A stretch of DNA of 64,000 nucleotides from Pollenia angustigena (lineage: Eukaryota > Arthropoda > Insecta > Diptera > Polleniidae): NCBI GenBank assembly GCA_930367215.1, contig OV884057.1, forward strand, positions 250,072,830 to 250,136,829, in the 5' to 3' direction. The number at the start of each line of letters is the position of its first letter. The first letter of the stretch is position 1. The translations under genes were made by a program, and so were the position numbers. Below the pieces are notes generated by a model, which saw nothing but the letters and a program-made list of their open reading frames with translations, was not told the DNA's origin and ran no database searches. Of this stretch, positions 24,898-36,866 are shown piece after piece.

Positions 24898-25530
24898 CTT
24901 ATTTAACAAATCGAAATGCTGCCATAAACGCATAACAAACGAGACATTCAAAACCACTACACTAAGCAGAAATATGTGCGGCTCAAAAAATGCTACACAA
25001 GCCTGAAACGAAGGCCATATCTGATTGTGAAACAACATATATAAACTACTGGCTAAATAGCCCACACAAACGATGGCCATCATAAGCAATTTCGAATGTC
25101 GAAATTTCATTATATAACGATAATTGAATTCCACACCTAAATTTAAAAATCTCTCATCTATAATTGAAATTGTATTATATAAATTAATCATATCACGACT
25201 TTTTCTTAAAGTTACACCGAACAAAATCAGCATGCCACTGAGACCGATAAACTTTTGCAAAATATCACCGATTTTGGAGATTTCAGTTTTGAAAAAGAAC
25301 CCAACTATAGATTCGCCCACTATAAATGAATGCAGGAAACAATAAACGAAAAATAATCCCTGTAATATGGTAATGCCATAACCAAAATGCGATATGGACA
25401 TTTTACGTTTCCCGTTGGGTCCCGTCATGCGTAACGGTGTAAGACCCAAAACGAACGTAACAGCGAGCAGAGTTTTTTCAGCGGCATAAGAATCTTTTGG
25501 TTTAAAAAACTCCTGCCAGAATGATATCAT
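24898..25530 (-). CDS. Gustatory receptor N-terminal exon 3 (Gr28b-type alternative first exon)
   Basis: Encodes 211 residues starting MISFWQEFFKPKDSYAAEKT. The short N-terminus runs straight into the first helix (LLAVTFVLGLTPLRM, residues 21-35), followed by SIVGFFFKTEISKIGD near residue 80, a helix around 95-115 and paired helices near 145-200. It ends DLLNK at a perfect donor AAG|GTGAGT (phase 0). The start codon is the only early ATG and is preceded by an A-rich 5' UTR. A TATA box and a TCAGT initiator at the right mutual spacing lie upstream, supporting this as a true first exon with its own promoter. No stops or frameshifts. Among the four exons it is closest to exons 1 and 2 in the GYFF region. 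Confidence 0.88.
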
Positions 25531-25584
25531 GTTTTTTTTTTTTTATTAGTTAGCGTGTCGATAAAGAGATGATGTCCAGCAGAT

Positions 25585-25620
25585 ACTGAAAAGGTTTCGC
25601 AAATGTTTCCTTCTTTTATA
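25585..25620 (-). promoter_or_regulatory. Core promoter of receptor exon 3 (TATA + initiator)
   Basis: On the minus strand TATAAAAG reads 25620-25613 and TCAGT reads 25589-25585. Taking the A at 25587 as +1, the TATA box begins at -33, the normal insect spacing, and the 5' UTR would be 57 nt. The element pair lies directly upstream of exon 3, supporting independent initiation. Confidence 0.55.
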
Positions 25621-26119
25621 GAGGTTTGCTTTTAGATGTAATTGAAGTAGTTTAAAGTGATTGTCAGTTAAGACATTTTAAAATGAGTAAATATAAAAGT
25701 TGTGTGAAAGAATGTTGCATGTGACTGAAAAGTTAGGGGAATGCAAGTAAATTTAATTTTATAAAAAAGAATTAGCTGGAAATTCTGAATTCATGCATTT
25801 AATACCATGTTCGAGGCATGCTTTACTTAACAAAGAATCGTACTTACAGAGCTCTTAGACGCCGTGAGGGTCTCATTTTAGTTATTTTTATATCTTTAAA
25901 TCGCAATAGCAAGAAGTTTGGCGACTTAAAATTGCAAAAGTATGCTGAAGGGATCAAATAAAACTGGCTTATTGTGATTTCAAACCGTGCGATGGTCGGA
26001 ACATCGCCGATATTTTCTTCTCCATTGGGAGTATATGGCTTCCACAACGTATTTCCATCTTACACGATTTGTTACAGTTGCTTTATCATCTTTCCATATA
26101 GAATTTCGTAGTTGTTGGA

Positions 26120-26340
26120 GTATTGATTCATTCAGTTTTATTATTTTGCCTTGTATCTGTTTCGTTAATCGGTTGTTGTTCCAGCTAAATAACTGATTGG
26201 TCTGCTGTAGCAGGTAAGATTGCACTATCCTAGCTCTTGAAGCTTCGATCAGTCTATTATTATTTTTGCCTTGTAGCAGTTTCGCTTATCGGTTGTTCTC
26301 TCAGCTTAGTAGATGATTGGTCTGCCATAGCAGATTCTAG
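26120..26340. repeat. Two-copy repeat of about 110 bp
   Basis: GTTTCGTTAATCGGTTGTTG...GATTGGTCTGCTGTAGCAG recurs as GTTTCGCTTATCGGTTGTTC...GATTGGTCTGCCATAGCAG. No protein recognised on either strand. Confidence 0.45.
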
Positions 26341-26799
26341 GACAATGGCGAATCCATCTGTCGTTGTCTAGAAACAGCCCCCTCCGTGTATTTGGTATAG
26401 TGTTGGGGAACCTTACAAATGTTTGGTTGCTATCTTTTTTTCTTTCTCTTTTCCTGGCTGAGGGAAGGTCAGGAGGCTTCTTGGATGGATTGTTTGGAGG
26501 GGGGATGAAGCCACTTATTTTTTTTAGACACGAAAACTATGATGAAAAATTTAGTCCCCTGCCAGGGATCAAACCTAAGGTGATTGGTTTTTTAGGGTGG
26601 TTGGTTGGGATTAAAATCCAGTAGAATCGGTTCAGAAGAAAAATCCAGTGTTGTACAACCTTCCTAAAAAATTGTTATTAAATTTGAACAAATGTAATAT
26701 GGCACCATATTTCCTAAAGATCGGTCCATAATTTACCGTCCAATTATTCCTGATACAGTTAACGATCCAATTAAATTTAAATTTACCCAAAAAAATCTC

Positions 26800-28100
26800 C
26801 CGGTCCTGACCGCATCACAGTCTCAATGATAAGAAACTTACCTACGTCTGCTTCAAGAATCTTGCTGGTCATCTTTAATGCGATATTACGAGTTGGCTAC
26901 TTCCCATCCTCTTGGAAGACCTCTACAATTGTTATGATTCCTAAGCCAGGAAAAGGCGCTAGCCAAATTACGTCGTACAGACCAATCAGTCTACTATCAA
27001 TATGATCAAAGCTATTCGAAAAAATATTCTTTTTAAGTATAACTCCCTATCTTGCTGAACACACAATAATTCCGGATCATCAGTTCGGATTCCGAGCAAG
27101 GCATGGTACAATCGAACAAGTGCATAGAATTGTTACCCAAATTAAATCAGCGTTTGAGAGAAAGGAATATTGCTCAGCACTGTTTATAGATATCTCCCAA
27201 GCATTCGACAAAGTTTGGCATGATGGGCTGATCATTAAAATAACACGAATGCTTCCACAAAACACTCGCATTCTCCTTGAGAGCTATTTAACTGGCAGAA
27301 CATTCATGGTTAGATCAAAAAAACAATACTCCCCCACCCAGAAAATATCTGCTGGTGTCCCTCAAGGCAGCATATTAGGGCCGTTGTTGTATATAATATA
27401 TACAGCTGATATGCCAACAAGGCCGAGCATACATACTTCTACGTTTGTAGATGACACAGCATTTATTAGTGTTAATCACGACCCAAAAGTTGCATCGCAG
27501 CATTTATAGTCCCACATCACTGAACTAGAAGCCTGGCTAGAAAAATGGAAAATAAAGGTTAACCCGGCTAAATGTGCTCACTTAACTTTCACGCTCAGAA
27601 GACAAACGTGCCCTGCTGTAAAAATAAATAACATCACTGTTCCGGTAGAAAGCCATGTTAAATACTTGGGAATTCATATAGATATACGCTTGACCTGGTC
27701 TCGTCATATTGAAGCGAAAATAACGGCTATGAAACTTAAAGCCGCTCAACTACATTGGCTAATCGGTCGAAACTCAAACTTATCCTTAGACAACAAAGTT
27801 CTCTTATACAAGTCTATCATAAAACCAATATGGACATATGGCATCTAATTATGGGGTACTGCATGCGCATCAAACATTCAGAAGCTACAAAGAAGACAGT
27901 CTAGGATATTACGGCAAATTGTCTTCGCCCCATGGTTCATACGTTATGACATTAACCACAGAGATCTTAACATCGCTACCATCCAGGAAGAAATTAAAAA
28001 GTATTCAGTCAAATACATAGATAAACTAATGGTGCATCCCAACTACCTCGCTCGGGATCTAATAAAGTTCGAAGGTCACCGGAGGCTGAAAAGGTCCGAC
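26800..28100 (+). pseudogene. Reverse transcriptase pseudogene (Jockey-like), copy 1
   Basis: Frame from 27120 reads SALFIDISQAFDKVWHDGL (first catalytic Asp), AGVPQGSILGPLLY and FVDDTAF, the FADD box with A to V. Stops fall at about 27507 and 27846; the frame continues as LEAWLEKWKIKVNPAKC, VKYLGIHID and KPIWTYGI*LWGTA. Same order as Jockey-clade reverse transcriptases. Inactive. Confidence 0.8.
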
Positions 28101-28104
28101 ACTT

Positions 28105-28735
28105 TTTTTTTTTTTTTTTTTTTACGATAAACCAACACTCAGGGGATGCCCCCTATATATGCAGTGCATTGTGTTGATCGGGAAAAAAAAAGGTTTGGGA
28201 AGGAGGAATGAGGGAATAGTGTTTGTGGACATTTGACTTGAATCTTAATAAATTATAAGTACCGGGGAAGACCACTGCGGGAAGTTTATTCCACATACGG
28301 ATAGTTCGACTGAAAAAAAAATGTTCTCTATAATGCGTTGTGCGAAACACAGGACAATCGACCACAAACGGATGTGATCCACTGGATGAGCGAGTATTAC
28401 GAAGAAATACTCGGGCGGGTGGAATAAGTTCACTTATCTCAGTGGAACACCTCCCATGGTAATATCGATAGAAAAGTGTCACACAACCCACATTCCGACG
28501 ATGCTCCAATGAGTCAATAGAGTTGGATACCCTACTGTCATTGATGAGCTTCACCGCCCTCCTTTGTACACGGTCCAGAAGGTTCAAAATAGACCTTGAA
28601 GCCCCTGCCTATATATGGGAGTTGTATTCCATCTTCGGTCGGATATAGGTGGTATAGATAGTAAGGAGATCGGATGAAGTGAAGTAAGTCTTGCACCGTT
28701 TTAAAAAACCTAAACACTTGAATGCAGGCTTTTTT
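28105..28735 (-). mobile_element. 3' fragment of another non-LTR retrotransposon, nested
   Basis: Minus-strand insertion with poly-A tail (the T run 28105-28123) and target duplication GACACTT (28098-28104, 28736-28742). The minus frame 28587-28153 reads LLDRVQRRAVKLIND, VTLFYRYYHGRCS and FFFSRTIRMWNKLP, the post-RT C-terminal region typical of CR1/Jockey-type LINEs in insects. A stop interrupts the frame just upstream. 5'-truncated at 28735. Confidence 0.75.
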
Positions 28736-28866
28736 GACACTTGAATGCAATTAATTAGCGGTTACATTGGTAACGGCTAACAAATAGAAATAAGAATTAG
28801 GATTAAGCTCTGAATACACATTGTAATTTTCGACAAGAAAGATTCAATAAAAAAAAATTATTTACC

Positions 28867-31807
28867 TTACCCATTCTCATAAATCATGTCACTATGGCTT
28901 AACGCGGTACAGGAGATGCTTTTGAGTTGATATTTGAACCAATCTAGTTGTATAAGACTCGAAATCACACTACTAAATTTTGCAAAGTTCAAGTTTAAAT
29001 TTTTCATAAGCCCCAAATAAACCTCACTCTCGAAAAACTTTTTAATTTTTTAATTAAATAACCTTAAAAATTATTATGTTGTAAAATTTAGCCTATTACA
29101 GTTTCATAAGACTAGAAATTAAATTTTGTGAAGATCGGTCTATAATTTACCATATGACCGATGTAAAAATGATATAAGCCGCAGCAAATATTAATATTGT
29201 GGTAAAATTTGGTAATATATGAAAACTAAAGACACATTAATTTACATAAGTTAAAAATAAGTTTTTGTTAAAAATGTATTGGGAATTCCGCAAGTAATTC
29301 CAGGGAAGCGAAAATTCCCCGCGATGGGGAACCTCGAGAAAAACTCTCGTTTATATGTCTTGTAATGAATAAACACATGTATATTTAAAAATGGTTATAA
29401 TATTTGAATTACAATAAAAATTCTGATGTCTGTCCGGAACCGAACTTTAGTAGTTATAAGGCGCTATCTGTTTAAAATGCTTAATAAGTTTTAGTTTGAA
29501 ATTTTTGATATTTAAATAGGCTTGAGTTCATCAAATTTAATTTTCATTAAATTATTTTTATTTTAAAACATGAAATTAATTAAAATTTATTGATAATTTT
29601 GATTCTTGGCTAAGCTGAGGCTCGAACTCGGGTTGAATTTACGTTTCGAGAATAACCACATGTCTCATCATCGGAATTCTAACCTCTGCACCAAAATCAG
29701 TTTTTAAAAATCGGTTCATAATTAACTATAGTTTTTACATGGATACCTTTGGCGAATTTATTGAAATATTTTTAAACAAAGCTTATTAATGTATAAACAG
29801 TAAAATGGTGGCACAACCCTCGTAACCATAAATTTTTAAAACTTTTAAATTGTTTTTGACAGCTTTAAGTTTCCAGCGGTAACTATAATGAATAAAGAGG
29901 CCTAATATAAGGCCTCGTCGCATACCATACTTATTTATTTTTTACACAGGTTGTCATTGGGCGCAAGCCCTTCAACACTTTCTTTAATAACAACTTCAGT
30001 CCCTTCCCAAAGTAGGGAGTAAGGAAGGTCACTAAAAATAAAAAATTAATAAAAATGAACAACTTCACTTCTCCCTTCTTAAAGAAGGAAATAGCGAATG
30101 TGTACTGAATATTTTGGAAGGTATTTCAAAAAGAAAGTAATACCTTCTAGAAGGCATACTTCAGAAGGCAGGATACCATACGAAGCGAATCTTTTAGCTA
30201 GAATTATAAAGGGGTTCCACTTGCAGTCCTTCCAATATTTACCGCTGGGTTATACCGTCTTATACATATTAGAAATTATTATATACACATAATAACAAAT
30301 AAAGCAAAACAATTATTAGGTATAATAAGTTCCATTAATGTTTAAACAATTGCATTACATTCGGTGGTAGTGTGTGTGGTTTTCACTTATGGTGTTTTCT
30401 TTTCTAAAAAATAATGATGCATTATAGTTGTGTAATATATTTATTATGTTACACGAACCCTTACAAAGTGATACATTTTTCTAAATTACAATGGAACAAG
30501 ATAATAGCTACGTTTTACACTCAACACTAATGTGTATTTAGCGTATTAAATATTGAATGCAAAGTTTGTACTAAAAGCGATATTTCCCAAGCTTGTAGCA
30601 ATTTTCAACATTAAATTTTCTTACAATTCCAATAAGCGTTAACAGCACTGATTTTCAATAATTAATGTCAGTTGTTGTCAACAATTTTGCGACAAAAAAA
30701 TATAATAAAAGTAAAACAAACGAAAAACAAAAAGTTTTGATATCCATCACAATAGAACTAAAAATCACAATATAACGCAAATTGTCCGCAAACACAAGAA
30801 AAAAAATACTTGCTTGCATAAAAAAGTATTTTACGCAGATGCAAAAAAGGGTATTATCTCACACTCAGTTATAACTGCGGGTAAGAAATGGAACAAATTT
30901 GCCATTTATTGTTGCAACATGTTTAGAAAGGAAAACGACAACTTCTCACATTTTTGCATATATTTGTAGAATGGAACAAAAACCCGCACGAATGGTAGCA
31001 TATATGGATCATTATTGTCAGAAAAGAAAACACCATTAGTCTAACAATCAAATCAAAACACCCCCTTAAACAAATTAAACAAAAATTATGTTCTGACCAA
31101 AGGTCCAAGTCGATGTCAAATTCCGAGCTGAAAACATTAAGAATTTACTAACTGAAATGAATTTGTTATAAACTATTGAATTTATGAAAGAAATTATTTT
31201 TGGCAGCACCTACAAGCAATTTATCAAGTTGTGTCTGTTCAGCGCAACTCATAATTTTTTAACAGTAAATGAATCAAGATAATTTCGGATACTCTGTTCT
31301 CAAATCAAGCGTATTTAAGTGACAGCAATCTTCATCATACGAAACAGATGGCAGTTATACGTACCAAGTAACAGACTTTAATTCTTATTCGGTATATACG
31401 AGTACGGAATTCTACACTTATGCTTACTAAGCTCAAGATTTGGTTGCTCTATCTTATGCTTTAGAACAGTGATAACCACTCCATAGGCTCGTGAGTAAGT
31501 CAATAATCGTAGTTTTCACACAGACACGGTCGGCAATTCACATGTAAACAACAACTTTGTTCGTTTCAAAACATCAGGCTATCATCAGTCTCTGCGACCG
31601 CACCCAAGTACAAAATATCTTTGTGTGCGTGCGTTCGGGGCTTGGTTAGTTCGGGGCTTGGTTATCACTGCTTTAGAATACAATCTCAAAAACGAGTCTA
31701 ATTTTACAATATTAATATTTTCAGTAAAGTAACTCAAAACACTATTCAGGGAACGGAGTGTAACGAAATATATTGCATGCATGGCATGTCTTGTACAAAT
31801 GTATTTA
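28867..31807. other. Unassigned DNA between exons 2 and 3
   Basis: Apart from the SINE relic at 29480-29700, no gene, TIR pair or LINE could be identified. 30050-30200 has clustered GAAGG/CCTTC motifs of unknown meaning. Confidence 0.4.
29480..29700 (-). mobile_element. Diverged SINE relic
   Basis: On the minus strand a tRNA-like segment with GAGTTCGAGCCTC (around 29629-29617) is followed by the family tail, seen on the plus strand as AGGCTTGAGTTCATCAAATT. Only partly preserved. Confidence 0.4.
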
Positions 31808-33078
31808 CAGGCAAAGCTCGATATAACAAATACCCACTTTAACGAAAATCCGATATAACGAATGAGCAAGTTTTTTCATTAGTTACTGTTACCAAGGCAC
31901 TTCTACTGCACGTCCTAGTGACTCCCACGGGGATTTTGAATAAAACACACAAAATTAAGTTGATAATGTGTATATGTATTAAAATTCTTTTTGGTATGGA
32001 AACCACCAGGAATTAATGAGTTTGTAAAATTTAAATGCAAATTAGTTTTGCTCCTGAGCGATGCGCACAGCCAACTTGTAAGTATGCAATTCAGAGCAAA
32101 CCTTTAATGTTTCGTTAAGTTTTACAAATGTTTCAATCAGAAAATAATGAAAAATTCAACAACGATTTGGCGATGCCGGACTGTATATAATTAAAATTAA
32201 ACTAAAGAACTACTAGATGACCCGTGCGAATATTTCGAACCGTTAGTTTTAATTTTTGTAACATAAAATGAAAATAATAAATAAAAATTTTAGTAACTTC
32301 AATACATTTTAAAATATAATTTTTATCAATGAAAATATTAATTTTTCAATTTCTAATTATTTTCGTCATTAGTGTTAGAAATAAGCTTTAAATTGAGATA
32401 TCATTCATTAAATTTGATGCGGTGGTATGGGAGATATTTGCAACCGACAAAAAAAAGTGCTTTAGAAATAAAATATATGATTATTTTGTAGATGGCGTTA
32501 ACAGTTACCTTATATAACGAACGATCAACTTTTGTTTGTCCCGGTTTAACGAATGGTTTCATGCTGAACACGTAGATTAGTTGTAAGCATAATAAAAGAG
32601 TTTTGTTTGAAGCACAGAGCACAGTTTGAAGTGTTGTGGAAGCAAGATGTTAAATAGAAAAAAATATCATTCAGTGAAAAAATAAAAATTTTAAAAGAAT
32701 GTAAAAAGGTGTAAGTCTTTCTCTAATATCGCAAAAGTATGGAATACCAGTCTTCGATTTGCACTTTAAAAAAGATGGTAAATACAATTGTTTACAAATT
32801 TCTTTAGTGGTTAGAGTATTGCAAGAAAAAGCAGTTGAAAAAAGTTTGCAAGCTTCATACAAACAATCATTTATTACTGATTTTTTAGACAAATAATTTG
32901 TCCCAATATGTAAGCATGTACTTACGTATGCAAGTTCAATAAACATGAATATAAAAAAAGCTCGATTTAATGATAAATGTAGTTAATTTTGTATTTAAAA
33001 AAAAGTTCGGTATTACGAATCTCTCAGTTTAACGTAAGGGGCTGACATTATATCATTCGTTATACCGGGATTTGCCTG
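31808..33078 (+). mobile_element. pogo-like DNA transposon relic
   Basis: Inverted ends CAGGCAAAGCTCGATATAAC and (reverse complement) CAGGCAAATCCCGGTATAAC, each beside TA. At 32647-32800 broken frames give RKKYHSVKK, SLSNIAK and QKYGIPVFDL, like the N-terminal CENP-B/pogo helix-turn-helix. The catalytic part is not recognisable. Confidence 0.65.
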
Positions 33079-33596
33079 TATATACATTTAGAAGTGTAAG
33101 TATACTAATGTTTAAAATTCGTTTTTCATATCAAACAAAATTAAAATTAAATATAATTGGTGAAATTGACAAAAACACTCGTAAATGCAGCAAATACCTA
33201 ATGAATGGTTTGAATGATTCTAAATTTAAACTTGTAATGCTGATTGAATAAATGTTAGTCAATATGGAAAAGTAGCTTATTTGTAATACGTATTGTAGTT
33301 TAAGCCTGTATATTATCCTATTGGAAACAACTTTAATAGAGGTTTAGAATAAATATTAAAAAAAAAAAATAAGTAAATGTTACAGATTTTACACCTTTTC
33401 TAATTCGCCTAATGGCCAAAATTCGACCATAAATTTGAATGTTAATATGAAGAAAACATAGTTCATCTAAGTATATGAATTTACATGTTTCTAGGATTAA
33501 TTTTTCCGTCTTAGTGGACCGATTTGGCGAGGGACCTACCTTGGTTTCAAATTTTATCTTCTACGTGAGTAAATTTAATTTTGAAAGTTCGATATT

Positions 33597-33793
33597 AAAA
33601 ATATCAGAAAATATCAATTGAATAACAAAAAAGTATCAAAAAGTCTCCTTTATAGATTGTCATCCACTCTGGACACTGCATGTTTAATTTTATGTTTCTA
33701 TGTCTAATATTAACGAAACTTATATAAAGTACCAGATGTAGAACGAAAAAGTACCAAAAAGCTCCCTCTTAGACATTCTTATTCAATCATGCT
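33597..33793 (+). repeat. Copies of the 118-bp tandem repeat, left of Foldback element 2
   Basis: Contains AAAAGTATCAAAAAGTCTCC and CCATCCACTCTGGACACTGC, matching the units at 7340-7690. Continues at 35310-35660 on the other side of the insertion. Confidence 0.55.
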
Positions 33794-33802
33794 TATTTTT
33801 AT

Positions 33803-35294
33803 GGCTGTAGGAAATATCGCCCAAAGAAAAATCGCCAAAAAAAAAAAAATGAAAAATCGCCCAAAAAAATTGCATGTAAAATTGGGCCTGATTTCATATG
33901 AAAAATGGCCCAAAATTTTTGGGCTATTTATCGTTAATGTTGGGTGATTTTTCGTTTTTAAATTTGGGTGATTTTTCATTATGAAATATCACCCAAAAAT
34001 GTTGTATGAAAAATGGCCCAAAAAAAATGGGCTATTTTTAAAATTCTACCATTATCTTACATAGCAGAGAAAACCATGTTTCATTATGGTTGCAAACAAT
34101 AAAACTATTTTTCAAGAAACTAATTTAACCATTATATGGTTGTCGGCGACAATGATTTGGTTAAATTAAACATAATATCTGTAGAATTTTTTTAAAAATG
34201 GTTTTGTAGCTTTTTTCTCTGGGTGTATATATTAAATATATACATATATATCGAAAATAAGGATTTTCTCTTCTATGGTATAACTAATACTGGCTTCGCT
34301 AACTAAAGCTTCTCTGTATCGCCGGCCTTCGGCCGGGCTCAAGGATTTTCTCCTCTATGGTATAACAAAGACCGGCTTCGCTAACTAAAGCTTCCCTGTA
34401 TAGCCGGCCTTCGGCCGGGCGCAAGGATTTTCTCCTCTATGGTATAACAAACACCGGCTTCGCTAACTAAAGCTTCTCTGCGCAGTCGACCTTGTTCGGA
34501 AACAAGGCAGTTTTTCGAAGCTTTACTTAGCGAAACCGGTTTTTGTTAGACCATAAAGGAGAAAATCCTTGCGCCCGGCCGAAGGCCGGCTATACAGAGA
34601 AGCTTTAGTTAGCGAAGCCGGTCTTTGTTATACCATAGAGGAGAAAATCCTTGCGCCCGGCCAAAGGCCGGCTATACAGAGAAGCTTTAGTTAGCGAAGC
34701 CAGTATTTGTTATACCATAGAAGATGAAATCCTTATTTTGGATATATATATTTAATTTATACACCCGGAGTAAAAGCTATAAAAATATTTTATCCATATT
34801 ATGTTTAATCTAACCAAATCAATGTCACCGACAACCATATTATGGTTAAATAAGTATCTTTAAAAAAATCACTTGAAATTTTAACGGTATTTTAATCAAA
34901 AATTTACACATTTTTGATTATAAGTTAAGTTACGGACGTTGCAAAGTGTCATAATGTCCTCGTCCTCGTCTTCGATGGACATTATGACACTTTAAAAGTG
35001 TCCAAGGACACTACGACACTGAACGTTATGACATGTCACCTAAATTTATATGAATAATAAACACTTTTTTGCAAATTTAGTAATTATTTTTTTTTTTTTT
35101 TTGGGAAAAAATTCGTTTTTGCTTTTTGGGTCATTTTTCATTTTCTTTTTGGGCCCTTTTTCGTTTTTTTTGGGCAAAATTTCATATTTACCTTTTTGGG
35201 TCATTTTTCATGTTCGCTTGGGCGATTCTTCATTTGGGCGATTTTTAATTTTTTTTTTTTGGCCATTTTTCTTTGGGCGATATTTCCTACAGCC
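33803..35294. mobile_element. Foldback-like element 2 (9-bp target duplication)
   Basis: Inverted ends GGCTGTAGGAAATATCGCCC, flanked by TATTTTTAT on both sides (33794-33802, 35295-35303). Same build as element 1: simple-repeat arms of GGGCGATTTTTCATT units, the hairpin blocks (34060-34210, 34760-34870) and a central minisatellite (34260-34735) whose units reverse direction in the middle. It is inserted in a copy of the tandem repeat family also found at 7340-7690. Confidence 0.82.
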
Positions 35295-35378
35295 TATTTT
35301 TATATTTGTAGGTAGAATATTAATTAATTAAAAAGTACCAGATGAAAAACCAAATGTGCCAACATTTTTAGTCTTATA

Positions 35379-35557
35379 GGCCCCTATTACGGTTTACAAC
35401 TCAACTCAGTTGAGTTGTAATAAATACAACTGGTTGTGATCAGTTGTAATTTTTGTTATGTTTTTGTTCACCGCAATTTAGCAAAGTTGTAAACCATAAT
35501 ACAAAAATTAAGAAATTACAACTCAACTGAATTGAGTTGTAAACCGTAATGGGGGCC
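35379..35557. mobile_element. PIF/Harbinger-like MITE
   Basis: 179 bp, ends GGCCCCTATTACGGTTTACA and (reverse complement) GGCCCCCATTACGGTTTACA, flanked by ATA on both sides. Inner CAACTCAACTCAGTTGAGTT palindrome. A GGCC-type end with a 3-bp duplication suggests PIF/Harbinger. Confidence 0.65.
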
Positions 35558-35838
35558 ATAGGTTCGCATTCACTCAGTAACCTGCACCTATAGTATTATG
35601 TTTCTGAGTTCAATGTTATAGAAAATTTTAAAATTATCACATGAAGCACGGAAAAGTAAAAGAAAGAAACTGAATTTTTGATACTTTTTTCCCCATAGAG
35701 GTTTGATTGACAAACAAAGGAAGAAAGCGTTCTTAACTGTTTTGCTTGTGCCGATTCATACATACGATTTATATAGTCGGAAACCGGTTTCTGAAAAATG
35801 TCGAATAATCGATCCCCCTATTTTTTATTATTTGATAA

Positions 35839-36862
35839 CACTACGTGACAATTTTTTGACCAAATGAATTTGACACCTAATCTTTATGTAAAATTTTCCG
35901 CTGAATCTGAATATGAAGTCAGAATTGTCAAAAGTAGAACAGTTTTTGAGATATTCCAAAATAACCGTTATTTGTGTTTTTAAAAAAGATTCTGTGACTG
36001 AAATGCAAATATCCAAAAACTAAAATTTTAGCCTATTTCAATAAGAACATTTTGTGCCCAATAGGATCCGGATCGTTGCAAAAATAACAAAGTTACAGAA
36101 GATTAATTGAACTAACCCACAAAGCTAAATTTTTAGTAACAATAAATATTAAAAATTGCTTAAAAGTGTTGAATTTCTATGTGGGTTATTTTCCTAAATC
36201 TTCTGTAGCTTTTTTTTCATTTTTGTACCAATCTATGTCTTGTTGGGCGCAAAATGTTCATATTAAAATAGTCTTATGTCGCATGCAATAAAAAATTAGG
36301 ATTTTTAAATCATTGGTTTAAAAAAAATAACTTATAACAATAAATATTAAAAATTGCTTAAAAGTATTGAATTTCTATGTGGGTTAATTTACTAAATCTT
36401 CTGTAGCTTTTTTTTCATTTTTGTACCAATCTATGTCTTGTTGGGCGCAAAATGTTCATATTAAAATAGTCTAATGTCGCATGCAATAAAAAATTAGGAT
36501 TTTTAAATCATTGGTTTAAAAAAAATAACTTGAATAGAGCAAAATTGAACAAAATCATAGAATTTTTAATGAAGCTTGAACTTTTGTCCCCTGTAACTCT
36601 GTAATTTCTTGACCAATCTTCACAAGCAATCCATGGTTATTTTAGAAATTGTACCCCGTTTAAAATTTTTGAAGATATTTGTATTTCAGCCACATCATCT
36701 TTTTTTAAAATACAAATAACGGTTATTTTGGAATAGTATCTCAAAAATTGTTCTACTTTTGACAACTCTGTCTTCATATTCGGATTCCGGGGAAAATTTT
36801 ACATAATGATTAGCTGTCAGATTCATTTGGTCACGACTTTGTTGAAATTTTGTCACGTAGTG
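35839..36862. mobile_element. TIR element with an internal 198-bp tandem duplication
   Basis: Ends CACTACGTGACAATTTTTT and AAATTTTGTCACGTAGTG are inverted, and the arms pair over about 200 bp (AAATAACCGTTATTTG and complement). In the middle a 198-bp block (starts at 36138 and 36336) is repeated almost perfectly. No coding frame. Confidence 0.65.
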
Positions 36863-36866
36863 TAAT

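Larger units (their letters stand above)
26738..28859 (+). mobile_element. Jockey-like non-LTR retrotransposon, 5'-truncated, copy 1
   Basis: Plus-strand relic starting in the reverse transcriptase (KSPGPDRI at about 26800) with SSWKTSTIVMIPKPGKG and SYRPISLLS, then QFGFRARHGT. The tail ends in AATAAAAAAAA, and ATTTACC at 26731-26737 and 28860-28866 may be the target duplication. An oppositely oriented LINE (28105-28735) is inserted near its 3' end. Confidence 0.75.

Noticed and set aside
36138..36535. CRISPR-like or satellite array
   Set aside because: Only two units of 198 bp without spacers; a simple tandem duplication in a eukaryotic TIR element.
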